DNA from: Diadema setosum
Lineage: Eukaryota; Echinodermata; Echinoidea; Diadematoida; Diadematidae
Direction: 5' to 3'
Assembly: GCA_033980235.1 (NCBI GenBank)
Contig: CM067059.1
Span: 23,795,111 to 23,859,110 of the forward strand
DNA length: 64,000 nt
Position numbers and translations under genes: made by a program. The first letter of the stretch is position 1; every line of letters starts with the position of its first letter. Shown here piece after piece: positions 54,380 to 64,000 of the stretch. The notes below the pieces were generated by a model. It was not told the DNA's origin and did not search any database. It worked only from the letters and a program-made list of their open reading frames with translations.

Positions 54380-55649
54380 AAGAGATGAATTGGTGCATGG
54401 AAATGCAGAACTTTGTTGGTTTATGGCATAAATACTGCACAAGTTTTAAATGTGCATATGAACCATGGACTACCAACATGGAGTCATTTGAGGAATTGGG
54501 GCTTGTTTTTGCTTGACTGATGTTGTCTGTATTTCATAAATTTTTGGTTTGAGGGAACGACATGAAAGAGAGCATGAAAGACGGAAATGACAAACCACCC
54601 TGATATTTTTATGGCACTTGTTGCAAGTGTGTTAGTATCAAACACTGTGATAGCTCCTTTTTGCCCATGAGTTGACAAGGAGGGTTCCATGATTTGAAAC
54701 TGTTTGTTGTGGCACAAGATTGACAAAAATGTCCCTCTCCCCATGTTGAAAAAATAAATGATTAAACTTCCAAGCCCTGTATACATGTTATATGTTGTGA
54801 AAGGTGTATGGTGTGAATACTGCATTATCGTACATCCTTATAGAAATACTGCCACCAATGACAATGCCGTTCATTGCCATTAAGCACTCAAATGCTATAA
54901 AATGATAGTGCATAAAGAGAAGGAAGGTAACCATAAAATTCACCCAGTTAATGTTCAGTGTGCATTATCCTGAGCCTTGTGTCCAACTGTAGAATTCAGA
55001 ATTTTTTGTAGGTAAAATCTGGCCTGCAAAAACATGTATTTTTAATGTGGCTGATATCCAGAGGTAATGAGAATATGCAGTGCATCTTTTCAATGCCTCT
55101 GTTATGATTTTGTGTGTCGTTGTTTTGGAAGTTGTACATCCATGCACAATTATTTTCTGTGACCATAGTAAGGAGAGAATGACATGTGGTATTTTCCCAA
55201 ACTTGGCATATGTGTGTGTGTGTTTGTGTGTTTATATGTGTGTTTTATATACAGTGTAAGCAAAAGACTACCTGGTAATACCTTAACAAACTTCTTTGAT
55301 TGTGTATAATAATGTTGTTTGTCACTGGGTAAGACTTAGAACTAAAATTTCACATCAAAGGGAAACTCTAATAATGCATACATTGAAATTCATTAGTTGA
55401 AAAAGTGCGGTTTATATATTTTCCCCACAAGAGCAATAAGCAATGAACTTCTGAATTGAACTTTGACTTTCATAAACAATTTTGAGGCAGGATGCGCGTG
55501 TTAAGAAGCTAGATTGTTTAAGGTCAAGTCAAATTTGAAACTCTGCAAATTCTTGTCAAAATTGAAATAAAATAAGTACACTTTTTTATCAACATTCAAA
55601 CCAGGAAAAAAGTCTTCAGAGCAGTTTATGGCGACAACATTGAATATGA

Positions 55650-55675
55650 TGGTCAAAGGTCAAAGTTCACGGTCA
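55650..55675 (+). promoter_or_regulatory. Cluster of nuclear-receptor half-sites (DR1-like)
   Basis: TGGTCA-A-AGGTCA-A-AGTTCA followed directly by CGGTCA: three half-sites spaced by one base plus a fourth. DR1 arrays bind HNF4/RXR/COUP-type receptors. It may be chance or part of a repeat. Confidence 0.3.
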
Positions 55676-56153
55676 AATGTAATGATTGTCCTATTGGAGA
55701 AATTTAGCAATATTTCAATTCATTTATTCATCAAGTTTCCACACAAATTGTACAGTCTTGTGTTTACAATATCCATCCATGACAATGCAAAGTAACACAT
55801 AAATTATTATAAGTTCAGTATACAAATAACATTATATAGCATGAGATTTCAAGCATATCATTTATTCCATTGGAAAGATTTGTTGTGCTGTGGAGAAAAG
55901 TTGAAAGCATCTGAACTAGGAGCTGTCAACATAGAGTAGAGTCTGGTAGATGCCAGTATTTACAGTTGTATAATATGTGGAGGATCGAAAGATCAAGCCC
56001 CATTTGACCTCATTTTAATACTCCACTTTACTCCACTGGCTTGCTGCTGTTGGATAAGCAATTTTCAGCCGCTTTTTTTTTTCTACTCGATGTCACAGAG
56101 ATTCTAGGACCTCAATACAAATGCAAATTGTATTGCCGTAGAATTACTCTGCA

Positions 56154-56248
56154 TTAACCCGCGGAATACTAGTCTGTGAATATACGTGTGCAGCTGTCTA
56201 TGGGAAATGTGTGTGATAGCAAAAATCGGCTTGTCCTCAGTGGGTTAA
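56154..56248. mobile_element. Ultrashort TTAA element, family E copy 4
   Basis: TTAACCCGCGGAATACTAG at the left, TTGTCCTCAGTGGGTTAA at the right; core CTATGGGAAATGTGTGTGAT. 95 bases. Confidence 0.85.
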
Positions 56249-56771
56249 CTGAAGATGTAATGGCAAGCATTCAATAGATATGAGAGAGGACAGTCTGTGT
56301 GTACTCCCCACAGAGTTGAAAATACCCTCCTCAACCACTTTGCAGACTGGGGCCCCCCTTTCAGCACCTAGCCATGAGCATAAATCATGAGCTGTGGCTG
56401 CCACGGTAAAAGAGATTCCAGTTTCCAGCTTAGCAATCAAGCATGTGATCCACTTACCAGTGTTATTTTTTCTGAACCCTCACCACTAATAATTCATTAT
56501 AATTTAATTTTGCCTGTGTACTGTCACACACACATATTGTACAGCCTTCCTTCTCTTCCTCTCACCCTTTCTGATTTACCCTTCTATTCATTTGTCTATC
56601 AGTCTGTCTAACTTTATATCAATTCATAGAACTGTTTATCCCACCTATCTATCAAAATATATGTAGGCAAGCTATACCTCTTTATCATTCTCCTTATGCT
56701 CCTATGTCCTTATATGTCCAAAATCTCCCTTACTCTACTCTTTTTTCTAATTCATGATATTATAAGTCATG

Positions 56772-57239
56772 TACAGTTGAACCTCTCGTATCCGGACAAG
56801 TCGGGACCGGGGCTCATCCGGATAAATGATTTGGCCGGATATGGGAGACTCAATGCTTTATACATGTAACGTGTTACATATACATACATTGTACACATGT
56901 ACTGATGTAGCCCATTGTAGTACCACATGTAGTAATGTGTATACTGCAACCTTTTCATTGTTACACTCAGTAACAGACCCCAAAATAGAGGTTTGTGTTT
57001 GCAAGAATGAAATCATTTTCTTTTATAAATTCTTGGGATGATTTACCTAAATAATTATTAAGAAATGTATCAAGTATATGTAATTCATGTGTGTTTGTGT
57101 AGGAGTTCTCATGGATTTGGGAATCCCCCTTTCCTCCCGTAATTATAATATAAAAAAAAAAAAAAATCACGGCGAGATTGCGGCCGTATAATAGAGAGAT
57201 CCGGATAAAGGGAGGCCGGATAATAGAGGTTCAACTGTA
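56772..57239. mobile_element. TA-flanked pogo/Tigger-like MITE with TCCGGATA repeats
   Basis: TACAGTTGAACCTCTCGTAT then CCGGA at the left; TCCGGATAAAGGGAGGCCGG then ATAATAGAGGTTCAACTGTA at the right. TA on both sides. 468 bases; the middle is AT-rich and non-coding. Confidence 0.8.
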
Positions 57240-57359
57240 GATCCCTTTTACTGTAAAAATTTCATCCCTGCTGTCTCTCTCCCTCGTATGTTCTCTCTTG
57301 CTCACACTTTCTATCACTCCTATTCTCTATGTCTTACTTTGTGCTCCACCTATCTCTTC

Positions 57360-57440
57360 TGTCTCTCTATCTTCCTCCTCCCCCTCCCCCCCCCTTCCAC
57401 CCCCCCCCCCACACACACACATACATACACAATACACTCG
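57360..57440. repeat. Pyrimidine and CA simple repeats
   Basis: C-rich runs grade into CACACACATACATACACA. Confidence 0.85.
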
Positions 57441-58981
57441 GACACATACTCATGCGCAAAACACATGGCACCAGTTACATTATCTAGCCATCAGTTGCCG
57501 GGAGACAGCCCAGCTCTGCACTAATGCTGCTGGCTGGGTATGATTCACGCATGGAGTAACATGCGCGCCAGGTTTGCTGATTATGCTCCCCCCACCCCCA
57601 CCCCTCATGTGAAATTGGATCCCTCCTAACATAGCCAGCACTAAGCCACATTAATATTGCTGTAATGGCAGACTGTTCTACCAGTACCATTGGCCCTGTG
57701 TGCACCCCGAGGCTGCCTATATCATATCTTTCAGTGCTGATGTGTGTGTTGTGGAGGTCTGTTAGCTGTGCGCATAATGAAAGCTAATTAGGGATATGAA
57801 TGCCAAGGCCTTATGGCTCTACTTTGTGAGCTCTTGTGATGTAGAAGCAATTAGCCGATGATTCCACTCTACAGTCGATTGCAAACAGTTCATACCATTT
57901 GCTTGTGACCATACAGCATGACCCCAAAAACACTTTAATTTATGGTGGATATACATTTCTCATTGTGTTTGGGGATGGTTTTTGTAAGTTAAATCATAGA
58001 TGAACATAACGTGTATATGTAATACCTTTATGTCAAGCATATGCACTCTTTCCACCACCTATGAAACCACACCATGTGGATTCTGTTCTCATTTGTTTTC
58101 AATGGCCTTATGCTTGTTTGTTTGTTGGATTTTTTTTTTTTTTTTTTTGGGGGGGGGGTTCTGTATAGAAATCATTTACCCTCTCGTTGTTTGTATGATT
58201 CTTACTCTAGTTGTTGCCATTCCATGAAAAGGAGTTGCGTTTACTTTTAATGCAGTTGTGCAGTATACTTCAGCTCTCTTTTATTTAATTAATCTTTTTT
58301 ATTATTATTATTTAAACTTTTATTACGACTGCATCATAACAAGAGAAAAACAGGCTGTGTGCCATCAAAGAGAATAACACAAAAGCAGGTAAACAGTGAA
58401 ATCAAGATGCATATGACTATGTTTAATTTGATTTGATTTGTTTTTTTTTTCATATCGCCAGAGTATGTATTCTAGTACAAATGTAGATTAAGATATGCTT
58501 GCTTTACCTTTGGCACAGCGTTATCGGGGAAATGTGTGTGTAGTTTTTGAGGCAGCTTTTGGTTATTGTTTGGATGATATCCTTTATGTTCAGAGGAAAA
58601 GTATTGATGTATTTTTTAATGACCTAGCACTAGCCTGCATTTAGGTATTACAAGTATCAGAAAGTGTATTGTAACTAAAATTAGGCAGTGAAAGAGATTA
58701 TGAACGATAATGCTACAACTTTTTTTTTAGTTTTTGTGCTGCCATCTAACTGCATTGTACTTTTGAAGGGAATTATTCAACATTGAAAGTGTGGTATTTT
58801 TTTAAAGTTGTTTTTTGTGGGGTTTTTTTGAGATAGAATATGCAGAACACTATGCAGAATCATATGACTATAGATATGCCCTCTGACTTGAATAAGCCAC
58901 AGGAAGTAATAAAATAAGAGCTGAGCACAGTCTAACGAGTATCCAAGGTTTCCGTGATGAAGTGCAGCAGAATACCAGGGC

Positions 58982-59016
58982 AGCCAACCAACCATCCATC
59001 CATCCATCCATCCATC
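58982..59016. repeat. CATC microsatellite
   Basis: CCAACCAACCATCCATCCAT and further CATC units. It produces the Gly-Trp-Met-Asp pattern in the long minus-strand frame here. Confidence 0.9.
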
Positions 59017-60756
59017 AATTCTTCCTATTTTTGCCTTATTTTTTTCATATCTCATTTTACTTGATATCCCCCAAATTTCACATGACCTCCTATCACGTGA
59101 AAAGGGAGAGGGTATGACATCACTGACCACAAGTGCCACAGTTCGCTGCCAGCTCACCCAGAGCTTGTGGGAGACGAGGCTTGTGAGTAAGGGATCAAGG
59201 GTTCCCGTTGCCATGCCAACAGACATCTGTTGCAAATTACACACTTCATTCAGAAAGAAAAAAAAAAAATAAAGAGAGTGATTCGTTTCCTTCAATGCCT
59301 GCTCTTACCCTACCGTACACCACATGTGCCGTGAACATGGCAGCACTGCTGTTGTTTAGCGTACAGGTTGTGTTACCAGCGAGGAAGTATTTTGTAAGAA
59401 TTTAGGCACAGAGGATGCAACATTGTCTAGATGACCAGACTTAAGAAAAGTGATAAAAAAATGGGGGAAAAAATCAGGAGAGGACAAGGTCTTTAAGGGT
59501 CAGTTTGCTTACAATGGAGGCCCCAAGAGAGTATAACTTACTTCTCAATACATGCCTGTCATATTGTTGGTGTTCTGAATTTCCTTTCATTTCTATGAGT
59601 AACAGGAAGGAAATCTCTGAGTGGCATTTATTTCTTTATTGTTGTGCTTGTCAGGAAGAATTTGTTATCCACATTAGCTAATTATTCTCCTAACCTCCAG
59701 GCCCTTCCCGTAAGAATTCTATGTTAGAAAAAAAATATATGCTGTAGTATTACAAGAACATCAAATATTTCTTTCCCTATGGAAACTTGAATGGATTTGC
59801 CCTGAGCATTCATCGAGTGTTTTCCCATGATTATAGTAAAGGTAAACAAAATCTGTGATTATCTGTAGGCTGATATGTGAAGACGGAAGTGGCCTTCACC
59901 TTTTTAGTGATGAAGTGTTGTTAAGTTGTGCGGAAAGCCTGCTTGACCAGAGAAGCAATGATCCATGTTACAGGCAGGGAATCAGCGTCATGGCCGAGGG
60001 TGTCCAGTGTACCTTAAACTGCTTTGCTGCCCTCTAGAGGGGAAACTCTGCAGAATGAGGCTGGACTGCTGGGCTGCAAGGAGGGGGGGGTATGTCACAC
60101 CACTGCTCCCTGTGAATACATTGTAAAACCATTCCCTAGTCTGTGCACACATTTTCTTTCGTTTCTCCATGCTGCATTGATCACACTCCCGTCATATGAT
60201 GAAGATCCTCTCTCAAGTGGTTTGATTACCTCTGGTCCATTTACTCAATATGAATGAGAGCAAGGTCCTGTTTATCATGTGATTATTATAGCCTTTCTAA
60301 TGAAATGGTTTCTAGCTCACAGAGCCACATCAAAGAGCCTGTAAAGCACAGTTGAATACTCTTTGATGCATAATACATGTGTATTTGACGTAAGTGTACA
60401 GGTTCTTGTCACATACAACTGTAGCCATGACTGTACATGCTTGTACATGTATCAGGAGCCTTGTATTCAAGTCATAGTAACTGCCAGCCAACTCATAATG
60501 ACTGAATGTTAAATGAGGTGCATTTGGAAAGTTTCCATCAAGACAGTTTATGGCTCATAGTATCACCTTCAAAGCGGTCAGATGTAAGACATATCTGAAG
60601 TACATGATATGAGATATATGGGAACATCTGAGGGGAGTGGGGGTAGTGAATTTTCGGTGGGCGCCCTGTGTCACAATGGTTTTAAGGTTATCTTAGAATG
60701 AAATACACCTGATACTACAAGTATTTTTATCCTTCAAAAGTGTCCTGAAGATCTCA

Positions 60757-60830
60757 GTGATAACCCCTGGGATTTGAATCCTGATCCTTTTGTTATGAAT
60801 AACATACTATACTACTACACCTTCATCCAT
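60757..60830 (-). mobile_element. Possible degenerate tRNA-derived SINE
   Basis: On the minus strand, GGATTCAAATCCC resembles a B-box and GGTGTAGTAGTATAG a weak A-box. No convincing tRNA fold. Confidence 0.3.
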
Positions 60831-63174
60831 TCACATCAGGGAGGTGAGACTCTCACCACCCTGTTTACATCAAGCCTAGTATAATATGTTTTGTAACTTT
60901 TAGGCACTCTCTTGACAAGAACTTGCATACGGTACTGTAGCAAAATAAAACAATCAAGATGGCCGCTGCTATGGAGCATTTATAGCCGAGTCTTGTCTTC
61001 CTCCTCACGATTTTGAAATGCAAAGCAGTCAGGGTTATGGGGATAGTGAGCAAACATTGGGCATGTGTTCGACAAATTCCTCCCATTGTAGTACAAACAT
61101 TGCGCTTGATACTCGGCCCTGTCCGCCCTCTGTGGAGTACAGACACAACAGTGCCCTCGGTTGGGAAGGTGTGGCAATACAAACATTGCAGTTGTTTCGA
61201 GTGGCTTGTGGGCAGCAGAATGTATGTGTGTGTGTACATACGTATTACATTCGTGACACATTCTTTCTAAATCTATCATTCCACACACTTTTGTTAAAAG
61301 CCTGAAGCTGCCTCAGTGTGGCGGAATGAATGAAAGATCTGAAGATTTTTTTGTAAGTTATCATTGTGAGACATGCCCCCCCCCCCCCAAAAAAAAAAAT
61401 GAATAGAGAAAAATGAAATATATATAATATATGTTTATACTGCATATATATGAGGTAGAGAATGACATTACTGAACACCATAGCTGTATGAAATGACTCT
61501 TTGTATGATGATTCAGAAGGCAAAAATAAAAACAGTTCTTGCACATAACTATATTTGCTTGTATTCAAGAACAGTATAAGTAAAACTTTTTTAAGGGTCT
61601 AAAGGGGGGTGTTTGCACCACCCCCCCCCCCCCATGCCCATGGCTGATCAGCACAATTGACTGTGTCATTTTAGATAATGGGCCATGTAAAACTAATGTC
61701 ACACAGTTTCTACCAAGTAAGTAAAATAAACAATTTGAAGCCTCTCGTTTGGATTGTACTGCCCTCACCCATGACTGTTGTAGAAAATTAACATTAACAC
61801 ATATCAAAACACACTAGATGAATAATGTAAGACAGTTCAAGAATTTAAAGTGTTGGAACCCTTAGTTGCAATCCATACAAGTTTGAGATACAAAGTCTCA
61901 CTACAGTAACATTGTCCATAGACTGGTAGAATGAGTCTTTGTGGTATAAAGTATCCCTACATCTTTTTTTTTTTTCTTTTTTTGAAATAGCCTGACTTCC
62001 ATGAAAGAAATTAAGTGTTTTTTAATCAATTATCTTGTTGTCTTGTGGGGATAATATACAGAGCCTCGCTTTTAGGGATAGGAGTCATTTAAGTACATAT
62101 TTCCTGCTTTTATTCTGATATTTCTAGTTTTCATGTATTTTGAATGATGAGGAAATTCTTCCAGGAATTGTGGGAGAGTCAATAGTCAGACTTGTTCCAT
62201 TCTTCATGAGTAGGATCATGTTGTCAAGCTACTGTTGAAGCATCCTCTTGCAATAGTCAGTTTATGGTCAGTATTACTGAAAATATGATCGTGCATATTC
62301 TAGAGAGTTTGTAGTGGAGAGCAGTTCTAGTTTTACAATTCATTTGACAACACCTAAATTCTTTGTAAGATCCACATAGAGCACATCAGGTGTTTTGTGT
62401 GATGGAGTCTTCCAAGAACTAAGTGTGAATTCCTATCTCCACACATCTTGCAGGAGAGGTGGCAAAATTAGCTATTGTTACATAATGCGTGGCAGTACGT
62501 GCTGAAACTCATAGCTTTCAGCAATTAGCTGCATTCACACATTGGAGTTAACAGCTTTTGCATCGCGTTGCGAAAAATCGATTGTTGCCACTGTTCACAC
62601 TCACCAAAAAAATGTCATGTGACTGCAAATGAAATGTTTTAGATATCCAGACTGTGCATGTCTGAAGAATGACTGGGGCATGACCCTGGGTTCCCAGAGT
62701 GTGAAGACCTACCCCATATGTGGGGTGAGTTATATTATGGGATAAAAACAATTGATAGGTTGATTTTTTTTTTTTTTTTTTGCATGCTATTCACACACCA
62801 TGCAGGGCAATTTAGAAATTAAAAAGTCCCAACGTGATGCATACTGCAAGAGTTGATGATTTTTGTGTTTGTGTGTATCCACAGTATTCTCATTGCATGG
62901 CAAACCTTGATTTTCACAAGCAAGTACTTTCTGGTGTGTGTGAATGCTGCCAGGGAGTGAGTGAAGCTCAGCTCAAGGGATATTATGGGTGGATGGAGAG
63001 AGGGCAAAAATGAAGGGGGGGGGGGCTTAAAAAGATGAGGAGAGAAAGGCGAGGACTGCTTGGGAGAAGTTAAGAATGGAATGAGACAACAAGGGAATTA
63101 CTTTCTTTGTGTTCGGGTCATATCTGCCCAGAGACATTAGGTATTGTACTGGTGCTTTGGGGTAGAGCTTTCTC

Positions 63175-63261
63175 TTAACCTGTGGAAGACTAATCCCTAG
63201 TATACTCAGACAGGCATCTATGGGAAATGCATGTTGTAGCAAAACCAGCCCATCCTCAACA
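63175..63261. mobile_element. Ultrashort TTAA element, family E copy 5
   Basis: TTAACCTGTGGAAGACTAAT at the left, ACCAGCCCATCCTCAAC at the right; core TCTATGGGAAATGCATGTTG. The right TTAA has been lost. Confidence 0.78.
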
Positions 63262-64000
63262 TCAACACAGTCACCCTTCCAGGCTTGAATCAAATATCCC
63301 TCCCCCCCCCCCCCCCCATTTAAAGCAAATATCAAATTGATACAGCATTTTCAATTTTGCCAAGGTTATCCTGTATGCATTGCAGGCATAGGGTTCATGA
63401 AATGGTAAAGATGGCCATGATATATACATGTAGCAAGATATGAAACCATTTTTGCCCTTTATGTCATTTAGAAATGTCCATTAAGGACAGGAAAAAATCC
63501 TCAGTGGACTGATGTTGACATCAATCGAACCCGTTAAGTTCAGTAGGCCTATATTTGAGTTGAGCCCAGTGTTTGTCCATACTTGCATCTAAACCATGAA
63601 CATGTACAAATGAAAAGACTGCCAGGGAACGTAGCACTCAAATATATTGATAACATTGCCAAGTGTGACTTTAAAGTAAATGTCGCTTGTTTAGGGCATC
63701 TTGCTTCTGGTTTGGAAAATGTCAGCACTGCACCAAGCAAGAGGAAGATACACGGAGCTTGTTTCTTACAGGTAAATGCAATGAAAACATAGGAGTTTGG
63801 TCAGTCTGGGAGAAAACATGAAAATGCAGATCAGTACTATGCTTTTTTTTTTTTTTTGGTTTGTTTGTGATTTTGTTGTGTGTCTGTGTGTATGTATGTG
63901 TGTGTTGTTTCTGTAATTTTTATACATTTTCAAGTTATGACCAGAATGTACTTACCAAAATAGAATACAAATGGCCTTTAATAAACCACAACAAATTTAA

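Larger units (their letters stand above)
51198..64000 (+). other. Long VPS39 last intron (open to the right)
   Basis: No exon with the expected C-terminal CxxC pattern was found. Contents: a 94-base exact tandem duplication, a poly-C element (53082-53674), a partial family A element (54040-54379), a pogo-like MITE (56772-57239), two family E elements, microsatellites and homopolymers. About 57480-57960 looks unique and may be regulatory. Between 52070 and 53070 there are GC-richer hairpins (CAGCCCAGTCGCTG...CAGCGACAGGGCTG-like) of unclear identity. Confidence 0.55.

Noticed and set aside
58777..59295. 172-codon minus-strand open frame, the longest in the window
   Set aside because: It is driven by a T run (Phe stretch) and a CATC microsatellite (Gly-Trp-Met-Asp). 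No recognisable family and no splice context.
59855..60037. Possible terminal exon after an acceptor-like CTGTAG, ending in a stop
   Set aside because: The translation does not match the VPS39 C-terminus and has no CxxC pair. No other evidence of an exon.
1..64000. CRISPR arrays, operons, ribosome binding sites, bacterial insertion sequences
   Set aside because: Introns, splice sites and animal repeats show this is eukaryotic DNA. The tandem repeats present are microsatellites without spacer structure.

Overview
This is animal (metazoan) genomic DNA: AT-rich, intron-rich, with canonical GT-AG introns, many microsatellites and a dense load of short inverted-repeat elements. The proteins are clearly animal. 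The repeat landscape (TTAA-flanked foldbacks, tRNA-derived SINEs, abundant small MITEs) suggests a marine invertebrate deuterostome, most likely an echinoderm such as a sea urchin. The species cannot be fixed from this window.

Two protein-coding genes are supported, both on the + strand. (1) At 1487-1726 lies the last coding exon of a TMX1-like gene (thioredoxin-related transmembrane protein 1): the end of the membrane segment, a juxtamembrane Asp-Cys, and an acidic cytosolic tail. A long 3'UTR probably follows, and the rest of the gene lies upstream of the window. (2) From about 11010 to beyond the right edge lies VPS39 (Vam6), the HOPS/late-endosome tethering subunit and Rab7 partner. Nineteen coding exons can be joined in consistent phase (11145-51197) to give 822 codons, from the initiator Met to the last residues before the C-terminal zinc-binding module. 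That module (about 55 residues in vertebrates) was not found in the remaining 12.8 kb, so the final intron probably runs out of the window.

Layout: 1-1486 TMX1 intron with an old interspersed repeat; 1487-about 3536 TMX1 terminal exon and 3'UTR; 3537-11009 intergenic DNA or VPS39 5' region with a CpG-richer patch near 8820-9060; 11010-51197 VPS39 exons separated by repeat-rich introns; 51198-64000 the start of a very long last intron.

I found no new protein system. The notable content is the repeat landscape. At least ten inverted-repeat families are present, and many end in TTAA, the target signature of piggyBac-type transposition. In four places one element sits inside another; for three of these a related copy elsewhere in the window shows the uninterrupted site. 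The largest structure is a 2.85-kb foldback in intron 12 (35591-38444) that holds three further elements.
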